Origin: Sphingosinicella sp. LHD-64
Lineage (GTDB): Bacteria > Pseudomonadota > Alphaproteobacteria > Sphingomonadales > Sphingomonadaceae
DNA length: 64,000 bases
Direction: 5' to 3'
Assembly: GCF_031157375.1 (NCBI RefSeq)
Contig: NZ_JAVIFV010000003.1
Coordinates: forward strand, 496,001-560,000
Below the pieces are notes generated by a model. It did no database searches, had not been told where the DNA came from, and was given only the letters and a program-made list of their open reading frames with translations. Below, piece by piece: positions 1 through 8,196 of this stretch. The translations under genes and the position numbers were made by a program. Position 1 is the first letter of the stretch, and every line of letters starts with the position of its first letter.

Positions 1-1
1 C

Positions 2-475
2 CGGGTCGAGATCGAAGGGGTCGAGGCGCGCGGTGGGCTCGACTTCCCGAACGGCTTCAACGCCGATTTCTCCTTCGCCTGGGCGACCGGCGACATCGTC
101 GAGCCGGGCAACGTCACGCGGCCGCTCGCCAGCATCGATCCGATCAAGCTCGTCCTCGGCGCCGGCTATCGCGATCCGGGCGGGCGCTTCGGCGCGCAGC
201 TCCATCTGACCGCGATCGCGCGCAAGCCACTCGAGCGGACGACGGGGGTGTGTACCGGCACTTGTTATCGCCCGGACGCCTCGACGGTGCTCGACGCGAC
301 CGCCTTCTGGCGGATCAACGACAATTTCACGCTGCGCGCCGGCCTCTTCAACATCACCGACGAGCGCTACGCCTATTGGAGCGACGTCGCCGGCCTCGCC
401 GCCGCAACCGCGGTGGCCGATGCCTATACCCGGCCGGGACGCAACGTGCGCGTGTCGCTGACTGCGCGCTTCTAG
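2..475 (+). CDS. TonB-dependent receptor, C-terminal part (cut by window edge)
   Basis: Open in frame from the window edge to a TAG at 473-475, so the start is missing; about 157 residues remain. The visible part has alternating hydrophobic beta-strands, the typical receptor motif FNITDERYAYW near the end, and a C-terminal phenylalanine (SLTARF) as expected for an outer-membrane barrel. These are features of the last strands of TonB-dependent receptors of the haem/siderophore type. A pair of cysteines (CTGTC) lies in an outer loop. The next gene starts 12 bp downstream behind a GGGGAGAGAG Shine-Dalgarno (SD), so the three genes to 2498 probably form one operon. The substrate cannot be read from this fragment. 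Confidence 0.88.
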   Translation, partial: RVEIEGVEARGGLDFPNGFNADFSFAWATGDIVEPGNVTRPLASIDPIKLVLGAGYRDPGGRFGAQLHLTAIARKPLERTTGVCTGTCYRPDASTVLDATAFWRINDNFTLRAGLFNITDERYAYWSDVAGLAAATAVADAYTRPGRNVRVSLTARF

Positions 476-487
476 GGGAGAGAGACG

Positions 488-1411
488 ATGACCAGACTGG
501 CCCAGACCTTGTTCGCCGCGCTTCTGGCCTTCGCGGCGCTGGTGTCGCCGGCGACGGCGCAGACGCAGGCCGGGGATGGCTTCGGCGTGCTGGTGATGGC
601 CCATGGCGGCGGCCCGGCCTGGAACCGCGAGGTGGCGGCGATGCTGGAGCCGGTCGGCCGCGACCATCCGCTGGAGCTCGCCTTCGGCATGGCCGATCCG
701 GCCACGCTGCAGGAGGCCATCGGCCGGCTGGAGGCGCGCGGGGTCAGCCGCATCGCGGTGGTCCGCCTGTTCATCAGCGGCGACAGCTTCCGCGAGCGCA
801 CCGAGCAGATCCTGGGCCTCAGGCCCGGCGCGCCGCCGCGACCCGCCGACGCCGCCCATGCCGGGCATGGCGGCGATCATGGCGGCCACAGCATGGCACT
901 GTGGCGGATCACATCGAACGCCCGCTTTGCGCTCAGCGACGAAGGCCTAGCGAATGCGCCCGAAATGGGCGCGGTGCTGGTCGAGCGCGTCCGGGCGCTG
1001 AGCCGCGAGCCGGCGCGCGAGAGCGTGCTCGTCCTCGCGCACGGCCCCGGCGACGACGCGGAGAACGAGCGCTGGATCGCCGAGATCGGCCGCCGCGCCG
1101 AAGCGGTGCGCGGCTTCGCGCCGTTCCGCGAGGTTCGGGTGGACACGCTGCGCGAAGACTGGCCGGAAAAGCGTGAGGTGTCGCAGGCGCGCATCCGCGC
1201 CTTCGTCCAGGAGGCGAGCGCGTCGGGCGATCGCGTGATCGTCATCCCCTACCGGGTGCAGGGCTTCGGCCCCTATGGCCGGGTGCTCGAAGGTCTCACC
1301 TACGAGGCCGACCGGCGCGGGCTGATCCCGAGCGGTGAGGTCGAGCAATGGGTGCGCCGACAGATCGAGGCGCTGCGCCCGGCCCTCGCCGCGCAGCAGC
1401 CCGCATCCTGA
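488..1411 (+). CDS. exported CbiX/sirohydrochlorin-chelatase-family protein
   Basis: 307 aa. The N-terminus is a signal peptide (hydrophobic residues 8-22, likely cleavage after ATA near 24), which is unusual because CbiX/SirB chelatases insert metal into tetrapyrroles in the cytoplasm. Two AHG motifs, at about residue 38-40 (LVMAHGGG) and about 184 (VLAHGPGDD), match the metal-binding histidine region of the family and suggest a duplicated chelatase fold. Between the halves lies a histidine-rich stretch (HAGHGGDHGGH, about residues 124-134) that could bind metal. It sits between a TonB-dependent receptor and a DUF6607 gene, so a role in periplasmic metal or tetrapyrrole handling is inferred. 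Chelatase activity itself is not shown by the sequence. Confidence 0.82.
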   Translation: MTRLAQTLFAALLAFAALVSPATAQTQAGDGFGVLVMAHGGGPAWNREVAAMLEPVGRDHPLELAFGMADPATLQEAIGRLEARGVSRIAVVRLFISGDSFRERTEQILGLRPGAPPRPADAAHAGHGGDHGGHSMALWRITSNARFALSDEGLANAPEMGAVLVERVRALSREPARESVLVLAHGPGDDAENERWIAEIGRRAEAVRGFAPFREVRVDTLREDWPEKREVSQARIRAFVQEASASGDRVIVIPYRVQGFGPYGRVLEGLTYEADRRGLIPSGEVEQWVRRQIEALRPALAAQQPAS

Positions 1412-1422
1412 CACCCACAACA

Positions 1423-1506
1423 CCGTTCGCCCTGAGCTTGTCGAAGGGCTGTCCTTTCTTTGGAAAGAAGAGAAGAACAGGGCTTCGACAGGCTCAGCCC
1501 GAACGG
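1423..1506. repeat. intergenic palindromic (REP-like) repeat
   Basis: Two roughly 30-bp arms, CCGTTCGCCCTGAGCTTGTC... at 1423-1452 and its near reverse complement ending CAGCCCGAACGG at 1477-1506, flank a short centre that itself can pair (CTTTC-tttg-GAAAG). The core CTGAGC-TGTCGAAGG is, from my knowledge of sphingomonad genomes, a widely dispersed intergenic repeat. It lies between the CbiX-like and DUF6607 genes and could act as an mRNA stem-loop. Confidence 0.75.
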
Positions 1507-1529
1507 AATTTCAGATAGGAATTCTACAC

Positions 1530-2498
1530 ATGAAGCGCAGGAACATTTTCATCCTCCTCGCCGCACTGGCTCCGCCCCAGGTTCCTGCGCTCGCACAGGC
1601 GCCCAATCCCCCCGTCGTCCAGCAGGCGGATTTCGAGGCGGCGCGGCGGGCGATCCTCGCCATGGCGGGCAATTACCGCGTCCGCTTCGACATGCGCGAG
1701 ACAACGCCGTGGCGCGAAGGCTACACGCCGCTGGAAGCGAAGACCTCGGGCGGCCACGAGGTCGTGCGGGTGATCGCCGACACCGGCCGCTTCATCAGCC
1801 TGCAGCACATGCTGGTGATCGCCCATGAAGGCCAGACCCACGTCATCAAGCACTGGCGGCAGGACTGGACCTACGAGCCCGAGAGCGTGCTCGTCTATGC
1901 CGGCCCGAACCGCTGGACGGTCGCGCCGGTCCCGGCGGCCGCCCGCCGTGGCGCCTGGTCTCAGACCGTCTGGCAGGTCGACGATTCGCCCCGCTACGGC
2001 GGGGTCGGCCACTGGACGATGACGGGAGGGGCGCCGCGCTGGCAAAGCGACTGGAGCTGGCGCCCGCTCGCCCGGCGTGACGCGATCCGTTCGCCCCTCT
2101 ACGACCGCTATCTCGCCATCAACCGCCACTCGCCGACCCCGGACGGCGGCTGGATCCACTGGCAGGACAACACCAAGATGGGGACGGTCGACGGCGCGGT
2201 GGTGCCGTTCGTGCAGGAGATCGTGCTCAACACCTACCGCCCGGTCGCCGACGATCCCGCGCCCGCCGACCGCTACTGGGCCGCGACGCGCGACTATTGG
2301 GCGGCGGTGCGTGGCGAATGGGACCGCGTCCAGCGCGACCAGGGCGGCATCCCGATCCGCGAGGAGGCCGAGACCGGCACGGTGATCAGCGGCCGGCTGC
2401 TCGAAATGGGCGACCGGATCGAGGACGGGCAGATGCAGACCGCCGCCGCGATCGCCGAGGCGCAGCGGCTGATCCGCGAGGCGACGGCGCGGCGCTGA
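1530..2498 (+). CDS. DUF6607 family exported protein
   Basis: 322 aa from the ATG at 1530; the frame stays open upstream through the palindromic repeat, but only this ATG gives a signal peptide (MKRRNIFILLAALAPPQ, cleavage near PALAQA). The mature part is rich in aromatic residues, with many WxxDW-like and TYEPESVLVY stretches, and resembles DUF6607 proteins, which in proteobacteria lie beside TonB-dependent receptors. I recognise no catalytic motif. Context suggests a periplasmic or outer-membrane accessory of the receptor and the CbiX-like protein. The family name is from memory of sequence style; the biochemical function is unknown. Confidence 0.8.
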   Translation: MKRRNIFILLAALAPPQVPALAQAPNPPVVQQADFEAARRAILAMAGNYRVRFDMRETTPWREGYTPLEAKTSGGHEVVRVIADTGRFISLQHMLVIAHEGQTHVIKHWRQDWTYEPESVLVYAGPNRWTVAPVPAAARRGAWSQTVWQVDDSPRYGGVGHWTMTGGAPRWQSDWSWRPLARRDAIRSPLYDRYLAINRHSPTPDGGWIHWQDNTKMGTVDGAVVPFVQEIVLNTYRPVADDPAPADRYWAATRDYWAAVRGEWDRVQRDQGGIPIREEAETGTVISGRLLEMGDRIEDGQMQTAAAIAEAQRLIREATARR

Positions 2499-2500
2499 GG

Positions 2501-3115
2501 CTATTCCACGGCTGCGGCGGTCGCCTCCCGGCCCCGCCGCAGCAGCCACACCAGGCCGCCCTCGACGACCAGCAGCGCCAGAACGCTGCCGATTGTCGCG
2601 ACGACCGGGTTCCAGCCGAGCACGTGCAGGCCGTAGCCCAGGGTGGTGAAGCCGCCGACCCAGAGCAGGCTGCCCGTCAGCACCGCCGGCGTGAAGGTCG
2701 CCAGGGGCAAGGACAGGATGCCGGCCGGCAGGGAGAGATAGACGCGCACGACCGGGATCGTCTGGCCGATGAAGGTCGCGATGAAGGCATTGCGGCTGTA
2801 GCGCTCGGCGAGCGACAGATAGACCTCCTCCCGCAGCCAGACATAGCGGCCGAACCGCTTGACGAGCTCATGGGTCCGCACCTCGCCCAGGGCGAAGCCG
2901 ATCCCGTACCAGCCTATGGCTCCAAGGGTGGAGCCGAGCGTGGCGGCGGCGATCAGCGGCACCAGATCGGTCGGCGCCGCCACCATCGAGCTGCCGAGCA
3001 GGATGAACAGGCCGTAGGAGGGCACCACCGGCACGAGCCGCTCGATCAGCGCCAGCAAGGCGGCGCCGAACAGGCCGTAGGCGACGAAATCGGGAATCGG
3101 GACGATGTCGGGCAT
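2501..3115 (-). CDS. DedA family membrane protein
   Basis: 204 aa from ATG 3115. Multi-pass inner-membrane protein with the DedA/SNARE-associated layout: an N-terminal hydrophobic entry (GLFGAALLALIERLVPVVPS), a re-entrant glycine-rich region with GWYGIGFALG near residue 70, and the conserved segment IGQTIPVVRVYLSLPAGI near 120 with its invariant proline and arginine. DedA proteins are linked to lipid-carrier or phospholipid recycling and membrane homeostasis. It runs convergent to the DUF6607 gene with only 2 bp between the stops and is divergent from the ABC-F gene at 3248. The frame stays open far upstream across that gene, but the ATG at 3115 fits the family length of about 200 aa. Confidence 0.9.
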   Translation of the reverse strand: MPDIVPIPDFVAYGLFGAALLALIERLVPVVPSYGLFILLGSSMVAAPTDLVPLIAAATLGSTLGAIGWYGIGFALGEVRTHELVKRFGRYVWLREEVYLSLAERYSRNAFIATFIGQTIPVVRVYLSLPAGILSLPLATFTPAVLTGSLLWVGGFTTLGYGLHVLGWNPVVATIGSVLALLVVEGGLVWLLRRGREATAAAVE

Positions 3116-3247
3116 CAGGGAATCGCCGGGTGGAACGCTGCGTCTCGATAGGCGAAGCAGGCGTATTATGCAAATAGTACAGTCCTCGGGCGATCGCGAA
3201 CCTGATCCCTCCTGACAGGGACGGATTCTCCCTGTAGAGCGCCGGCC

Positions 3248-5125
3248 ATGCTGTCCCTGAACGCCATCACGGTCCGCCTCGGCGGGCGGACCATCCTCGA
3301 CCGCGCCACCGCCGCGCTGCCGCCCGGTGCGCGCGTCGGGCTGATCGGCCGCAACGGCGCCGGCAAGTCGACCCTGATGAAGGTGATCGCCGGCCTGATG
3401 GAGGCCGACGAGGGCGCTGCCGACATCCCCCGCGCCGCCCGCATGGGCTATATCGCGCAGGAGGCCCCGGCCGGCGAGGCGACGCCGTTCGAGACGGTGC
3501 TCGCCGCCGACGTCGAGCGCGCCGCCCTCCTCCGCGAATCCGACACGACCGACGATCCGCACCGGCTTGGCGAGATCCACGAGCGCCTCAACGCCATCGC
3601 CGCCCATGCCGCTCCGGCCCGCGCCGCGCGCATCCTCGTCGGCCTCGGCTTCGACGAGGCGGCGCAGCAGCACCCGCTCGACAGCTTCTCGGGCGGCTGG
3701 CGGATGCGCGTCGCGCTCGCCGCCTTGCTCTTCTCCGCGCCGGACCTGCTCCTCCTCGACGAGCCCTCCAACCATCTCGATCTCGAAGCCACCCTCTGGC
3801 TGGAGAATTTCCTCAAGAGCTATCGCGCCACCATGCTGATCGTCAGCCACGAGCGCGACCTCCTGAACAACGTCGTCGACCACATCCTCCATCTGGAGGG
3901 CGGCAAGACCACGCTCTACGCCGGCGGCTACGATTCCTTCGAGCGCCAGCGCGCCGAGCGTCAGGCCCAGCAGAGCGCGATGCGCGCCAAGCAGCTCGCC
4001 GAGCGCGAGAAGCTGCAGGCGTTCGTCGACCGCTGGCGCGCCAAGGCGTCCAAGGCCAAGCAGGCGCAGAGCCGGGTCAAGGCCCTGCAGCGCATGCAGC
4101 CGATCGCAGAGGCCGCCAGTGATCCCAGCCTCACCTTCGACTTCCCGAGCCCGGCCGAACTCAAGCCACCCCTCGTCACGCTCGACATGGCCGCGGTCGG
4201 CTACGCGCCCGGCCAGCCCGTCCTTCAGCGCCTGAACCTCCGCCTCGACCCCGACGACCGCATCGCCCTGCTCGGCCGCAACGGCAACGGCAAGACCACG
4301 CTGGCCCGCCTGCTCGCCGCCCAGCTCCCCGCAATGGAGGGCGGCATGACCGCGTCGGGCAAGATGAAGGTCGGCTATTTCACCCAGTATCAGGTCGAGG
4401 AGCTGGACGCCGACGACAGCCCGCTCGAACATATGAGCCGCCTGATGCCCAGGGCGATGCCCTCGGCCGTCCGCGCCCAGCTCGGCCGTTTCGGCTTCTC
4501 CGGCGACAAGGCGACCATGCAGGTCAGGAAGATGTCGGGCGGCGAGCGTGCCCGCCTCGCGCTCGCCCTCATCACCCGCGACGCGCCCCACATGCTAATC
4601 CTCGACGAGCCGACCAACCACCTCGACGTCGACGCCCGCGAGGCGCTGGTCCAGGCGCTCAACGACTATACGGGCGCGGTCGTCGTGGTCAGCCACGACC
4701 GCCACATGCTGGAGCTGACCGCCGACCGCCTCGTCCTCGTCGATAACGGCACCGCCACAGAATTCGCCGGCAGCCTCGACGACTATACCGACCTGATCCT
4801 CAAGGGCGGCGACAACGGCGCGTCAAAGGACGCTCCCAAGGGCAATCGCAAGGACGAACGCCGCGCCGCCGCCGAAGCCCGCGAGCGCAGCCAGACCCTC
4901 CGCAAGGCCGCCCACACCGCCGAAAAGGAGATGGCGAAGCTGGAGGCCCGCAAGACCGAACTGGAGCGCGCCATGTTCGACCCCGCCTCCGCCGCGCCGG
5001 CCGACGCGGCGCATTCGATGACCACCCTGATGAAGCTCCACGCCGACACCCTCGCGGCCTTGGCGGAAGCCGAAGCCCGCTGGCTGGAGGCAAGCGAGGC
5101 GATCGAGGAAGCGCAGGCCGCCTGA
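3248..5125 (+). CDS. ABC-F family ATPase (Uup/YheS-like)
   Basis: 625 aa soluble protein with two ATP-binding cassettes and no membrane domain. Cassette 1: Walker A GRNGAGKST near residue 34, signature FSGGW near 146, Walker B LLLLDEPSNHLD near 170. Then the charged ABC-F linker (about 215-290). Cassette 2: Walker A GRNGNGKTT near 343, signature MSGGER near 430, Walker B LILDEPTNHLD near 453. A charged coiled-coil tail rich in Lys, Glu and Arg fills about 520-625. ABC-F proteins act on the ribosome as translation factors or in antibiotic protection. The chromosomal context and full length suggest a housekeeping YheS/Uup-type member rather than a resistance determinant. Confidence 0.93.
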   Translation: MLSLNAITVRLGGRTILDRATAALPPGARVGLIGRNGAGKSTLMKVIAGLMEADEGAADIPRAARMGYIAQEAPAGEATPFETVLAADVERAALLRESDTTDDPHRLGEIHERLNAIAAHAAPARAARILVGLGFDEAAQQHPLDSFSGGWRMRVALAALLFSAPDLLLLDEPSNHLDLEATLWLENFLKSYRATMLIVSHERDLLNNVVDHILHLEGGKTTLYAGGYDSFERQRAERQAQQSAMRAKQLAEREKLQAFVDRWRAKASKAKQAQSRVKALQRMQPIAEAASDPSLTFDFPSPAELKPPLVTLDMAAVGYAPGQPVLQRLNLRLDPDDRIALLGRNGNGKTTLARLLAAQLPAMEGGMTASGKMKVGYFTQYQVEELDADDSPLEHMSRLMPRAMPSAVRAQLGRFGFSGDKATMQVRKMSGGERARLALALITRDAPHMLILDEPTNHLDVDAREALVQALNDYTGAVVVVSHDRHMLELTADRLVLVDNGTATEFAGSLDDYTDLILKGGDNGASKDAPKGNRKDERRAAAEARERSQTLRKAAHTAEKEMAKLEARKTELERAMFDPASAAPADAAHSMTTLMKLHADTLAALAEAEARWLEASEAIEEAQAA

Positions 5126-5167
5126 CCGGCACTGGTCCGCCGCGGCCTTTTCTGGCAGCGTCGGATC

Positions 5168-5581
5168 ATGTGGCGGACGGTGATCCTCTATGCCCTCGCG
5201 CTGGGGCTGGGCGCCGCATTGCTTGAATGGCTGCACTATCGCCATGCGATGCGGTTCCTGCCGACAGAGGTCTACATCACCGTCATCGCCCTCGCCTTCA
5301 CGGGTCTCGGCATCTGGGCCGGCCTCAGGCTCACGCCGCAGCCCGCCCCGGCGACATTCGAGCGCAACGCCGCGGCGATCGCCTCGCTCGGCCTCTCCCC
5401 GCGCGAATGCGAGATCCTGGAGCTGCTCGCCGCCGGCCAGTCGAACAAGGAGATGGCCCGCACGCTCGGCATCTCGCCCAACACGGTCAAGACCCACCTC
5501 GCCCGCGTCTACGAGAAGCTGGAGGTCCAGCGCCGCGTCCAGGCGATCGAGAAGGCGCGCTGGCTGGCCCTCATCCCCTGA
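5168..5581 (+). CDS. membrane-anchored LuxR-type HTH regulator
   Basis: 137 aa. Two hydrophobic segments (about residues 4-19 and 36-52) are followed by a LuxR/GerE helix-turn-helix: LSPRECEILELLAAGQSNKEMA and ISPNTVKTHLARVYEKL, about residues 76-125. There is no receiver or autoinducer domain, so this is a small DNA-binding protein tethered to the inner membrane, a form seen in sphingomonads and Bacteroidetes. It starts 42 bp after the ABC-F gene. Three direct repeats lie just downstream, before the methyltransferase gene, and could be its binding sites, though no sequence evidence ties them together. Confidence 0.85.
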   Translation: MWRTVILYALALGLGAALLEWLHYRHAMRFLPTEVYITVIALAFTGLGIWAGLRLTPQPAPATFERNAAAIASLGLSPRECEILELLAAGQSNKEMARTLGISPNTVKTHLARVYEKLEVQRRVQAIEKARWLALIP

Positions 5582-5618
5582 ATGCGCGCCCGAATAGGTC
5601 GAGCGCCGTTCGGGCCCG

Positions 5619-5671
5619 TTCGTCGCACGGTCTTCATCTTCGTCGCACCGGAGCGAGACTTTGTCGCGCCG
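5619..5671. promoter_or_regulatory. three direct repeats upstream of methyltransferase gene
   Basis: CGTCGCACGG (5621), CGTCGCACCG (5641) and TGTCGCGCCG (5662) repeat with 20-21 bp spacing, about two helical turns, in the 145-bp gap between the LuxR-type gene and the methyltransferase. This phased arrangement is typical of binding sites for one protein on one face of DNA. The binding factor is unknown; the adjacent LuxR-type protein is a candidate. Confidence 0.4.
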
Positions 5672-5726
5672 TCATGTCCTTCCGCGCCGCCGGCGATAAG
5701 CGCCCCTCGCGAAGGAGACCCCTGCA

Positions 5727-6539
5727 ATGAACCCGAACAAGGCCCTCTGGGAGAAGGGCGATTTCACGCAGATCGCCGAGACGATGCGCGAAAGCGGCGA
5801 GGAGCTGGTCGCGGCCCTCGGCGTCGCCGGCGGCATGGAGATGCTCGATCTCGGCTGCGGCGACGGCACGACCGCGCTGCCCGCCGCCCGGGCCGGGGCG
5901 AATGTGCTCGGCGTCGACATCGCCGCCAATCTGGTCGCCGCCGGCAATGCGCGAGCGACGGCGGCCGGCCTCGCCAATCTCGGCTTCCAAGAGGGCGACG
6001 CCTCGAACCTCGCCGGCCTCGCCGACGATCGCTTCGATCTTGTCCTCACCATGTTCGGCGCGATGTTCGCGCCGCGCCCGCACGACGTGGCGCGCGAGAT
6101 GGTGCGCGTCGCGAAGCCGGGCGGCCGCATCGTCATGGGCAACTGGATTCCCGGCGATCCGACGCTGGTCGCGCAGATCCTGAAGATCAGCGCCGCCTAC
6201 ACGCCCCCGCCGCCCGAAGGATTCGTGAGCCCGGTCACCTGGGGGGTCGAGGACAATGTCCGCGGCCGCTTCGGCGGCGCCGGCGTGCCCGCCGACCGGA
6301 TCGTCTGCGCGCCCGCGACCTGGGTGTTCCGCCATCCCGGCCCGCCGCGGCAGTTCCTCGACATCTTCCGCAATTATTACGGCCCGACCATGAACGCCTT
6401 CGAGGCGGCGGCGCGCGACGGCCATCAGGAACTGCTCTATGCCGAGCTCGCCGCCTTGTTCGAGAGCCAGAACCGCGCCGGCCCGGACTGCACCGAAATC
6501 CCCGCCACCTACCTCAAGGTAACGGTGACCAAGGACTGA
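5727..6539 (+). CDS. class I SAM-dependent methyltransferase
   Basis: 270 aa with a clear AAGGAG SD. Motif I MLDLGCGDGTTALP (about residues 34-47) is the SAM-binding glycine-rich loop; GVDIAANL (about 61) supplies the acidic residue that binds the SAM ribose; EGDASNL (about 90) is motif II; the post-motif segment VAKPGGRIVMGNWIPGDP follows near 130. The N-terminal MNPNKALWEKGDFTQIAETM is typical of UbiE/Methyltransf_25-like proteins of unknown substrate common in this group. It is a soluble enzyme; the substrate is not predictable. It stands alone between the LuxR-type gene and a small membrane-protein gene. Confidence 0.88.
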   Translation: MNPNKALWEKGDFTQIAETMRESGEELVAALGVAGGMEMLDLGCGDGTTALPAARAGANVLGVDIAANLVAAGNARATAAGLANLGFQEGDASNLAGLADDRFDLVLTMFGAMFAPRPHDVAREMVRVAKPGGRIVMGNWIPGDPTLVAQILKISAAYTPPPPEGFVSPVTWGVEDNVRGRFGGAGVPADRIVCAPATWVFRHPGPPRQFLDIFRNYYGPTMNAFEAAARDGHQELLYAELAALFESQNRAGPDCTEIPATYLKVTVTKD

Positions 6540-6623
6540 GGCGGCGAGGATGGACCAGCGCGACCCTGACCGGCAGGCTGCCGACTAGCATGATCGGGGG
6601 CGGGATGGCCGACAGGAGGTTCC

Positions 6624-7217
6624 ATGACGATCGCCGACCCCGCAGCCCAGCCGCCCGCTTTCGCCGCCCGCGGCGGCCGCCGCTTTCGCACCGTGGGGCT
6701 GAACGGCGCGCGGCTGATCGTCGGGGTGCGAGGTGACGTGCTCGAGATGCATGGCGAGGAGGGTGGCCAGGCCGATCTTCCCGCGGCCGTGGTCGAGCGG
6801 ATCCGCGTCGGCGCATCGCACTACCAGGGCCGGACATTCTATCGCACCGCGATCTGGCGGCGCGGCGATCCCGCCCCGTTCGTGCTGCACGCGATCGAAC
6901 CCTATCGCGATCCCTATGGCACGATCGTCCGCGAGTTTGCGGGCCATGTCGCCCGAAGCGGCGGATTGGGCAGGATCGAGACGGGCCTGTCGACGGGCAG
7001 GGTGATCGGCGGCCTCGTCGGCATCGGCCTGGTGATCGGCATCGCGGTGTTCCTCGCCGTCCTCCTCGGGGATGACCTGGCCGAGCCCTGGTGGGGCCTT
7101 CCGGTCGCGTCCGCCGTCCCGGCGTTGCTTCTCGGGCTCTGGTTCGCCGAAATCTGGCGCCGCGAGCGCCCGCGGCCGGTCGCGTGCCTCGCCGACCTCG
7201 ATCGCTATCTGCCGTGA
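6624..7217 (+). CDS. conserved membrane protein of unknown function
   Basis: 197 aa behind a near-perfect SD (AGGAGGT). The first about 125 residues form a soluble domain with short beta-strand-like segments (RRFRTVGLNGARLIVGVRG, SHYQGRTFYRTAIWRRG), and the C-terminal part has two membrane segments (about 133-153 and 160-178) and a short basic tail (WRRERPRP). I do not recognise a named family; the layout of soluble domain plus two helices resembles small PH-like or stress-sensing membrane proteins. The neighbours are a methyltransferase and a VOC gene, with no clear operon logic. Confidence 0.75.
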   Translation: MTIADPAAQPPAFAARGGRRFRTVGLNGARLIVGVRGDVLEMHGEEGGQADLPAAVVERIRVGASHYQGRTFYRTAIWRRGDPAPFVLHAIEPYRDPYGTIVREFAGHVARSGGLGRIETGLSTGRVIGGLVGIGLVIGIAVFLAVLLGDDLAEPWWGLPVASAVPALLLGLWFAEIWRRERPRPVACLADLDRYLP

Positions 7218-7315
7218 AGATGCTTGCACCCCCTGAATCACCCGTCCGGGCGATAGCTTTCGGACCGCCGCCTGAGGCAGGATCGCCGCCGTCGATACCA
7301 ATCAGGAGATTCGCC

Positions 7316-7696
7316 ATGCCGCTCGCCGATGCCCGCCCCGTCGCCATGATCACCACCGGCAACCGCAAGGTCGCCGAACCCTTCTACGCCGACACGCTGG
7401 GCCTCCGGCGCACGGGCGACGACGGTTTCGCCGCTTTGTTCGACCTCGCCGGCGTCACGCTGCGCCTCACCGAAGTGCCGGGCTATACGGCTCCGCCCCA
7501 CCCCGTGCTCGGCTGGGAAGTCGCGGACATGGAGGCGACGGTCGCGGCGTTGACCGCCGGGGGCGTCGCCATGAACATCTACGAAGGCCTCGGCCAGGAC
7601 GACCGCGGCATCTGGACCGCCCCCGACGGCAGCTGCAAGGTCGCCTTCTTCAACGATCCCGACGGCAACGGCCTCAGCCTCACGCAGATCCTGTAG
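7316..7696 (+). CDS. VOC (glyoxalase/dioxygenase superfamily) protein
   Basis: 126 aa from ATG 7316, chosen over an upstream in-frame start because of the SD CAGGAG 8 bp before it and because homologues start at this point. It shows the single betaalphabetabetabeta repeat pair of the vicinal oxygen chelate fold: AMITTGNRKVAEPFYADTLG at the N-terminus, LGWEVADMEATVAALTAGG in the middle and the final VAFFNDPDGNGLSLTQ. The last motif is the usual metal-site strand, but the glutamate normally at LxLxE is not obvious (LSLTQ), so metal binding may be lost. Substrate unknown. A second VOC gene follows 14 bp downstream. Confidence 0.87.
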   Translation: MPLADARPVAMITTGNRKVAEPFYADTLGLRRTGDDGFAALFDLAGVTLRLTEVPGYTAPPHPVLGWEVADMEATVAALTAGGVAMNIYEGLGQDDRGIWTAPDGSCKVAFFNDPDGNGLSLTQIL

Positions 7697-7710
7697 AGCG
7701 GCCCGCGCTC

Positions 7711-8118
7711 ATGCCGAATTCCATCGCCCACATCGCCCTCGTCGTCCGCAATTATGACGAGGCGATCGCCTGGTTCACCGGCAAGCTCGGCTTCACCCTG
7801 GCGGAAGACAGCTACCAGCCCGAACAGGACAAGCGCTGGGTCCTCATCCGCCCGCGCGGCGCACCCGCAGGCACGACCTCGATCCTCCTCGCCCGCGCGG
7901 CGACGCCCGAGCAGGAAGCCTTCATCGGCAACCAGTCGGGCGGGCGCGTCTTCCTGTTTCTCCAGACCGACGATTTCGACCGCGACCACGCCGCCTTCAG
8001 CGCCGCCGGCGTCGAATGGATTCGCCCGCCCGTGGTCCAGCCCTATGGCAAGGTCGCCGTCTTCGCCGATCTCTACGGCAACAAATGGGACCTGGTGGAA
8101 TTCGCCGACGACCGCTGA
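7711..8118 (+). CDS. VOC family protein, glyoxalase-like
   Basis: 135 aa. N-terminal strand IAHIALVVRNYDEAIAWFTGKLGF carries the histidine ligand near residue 7; the C-terminal YGKVAVFADLYGNKWDLVEF carries the glutamate ligand near 130, so the metal centre looks intact, unlike in the neighbour at 7316. The central FLFLQTDDFDRDHAAFSAAGV is typical of bleomycin-resistance/glyoxalase-like VOC proteins. Probably co-transcribed with the preceding VOC gene (14 bp gap). No evidence of a specific substrate. Confidence 0.88.
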   Translation: MPNSIAHIALVVRNYDEAIAWFTGKLGFTLAEDSYQPEQDKRWVLIRPRGAPAGTTSILLARAATPEQEAFIGNQSGGRVFLFLQTDDFDRDHAAFSAAGVEWIRPPVVQPYGKVAVFADLYGNKWDLVEFADDR

Positions 8119-8196
8119 ACGCGCCATGTCCGATCGGCGGAACCGCGTCCTGCCCCGGCTGGTTCTCCCATCGGAACCCTGAATGGGAGGCCCCTC

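Noticed and set aside
3116-4591. Extension of the DedA frame opposite the ABC-F gene
   Set aside because: Antisense shadow of a well-supported ABC-F gene; sequence is low-complexity and without motifs.
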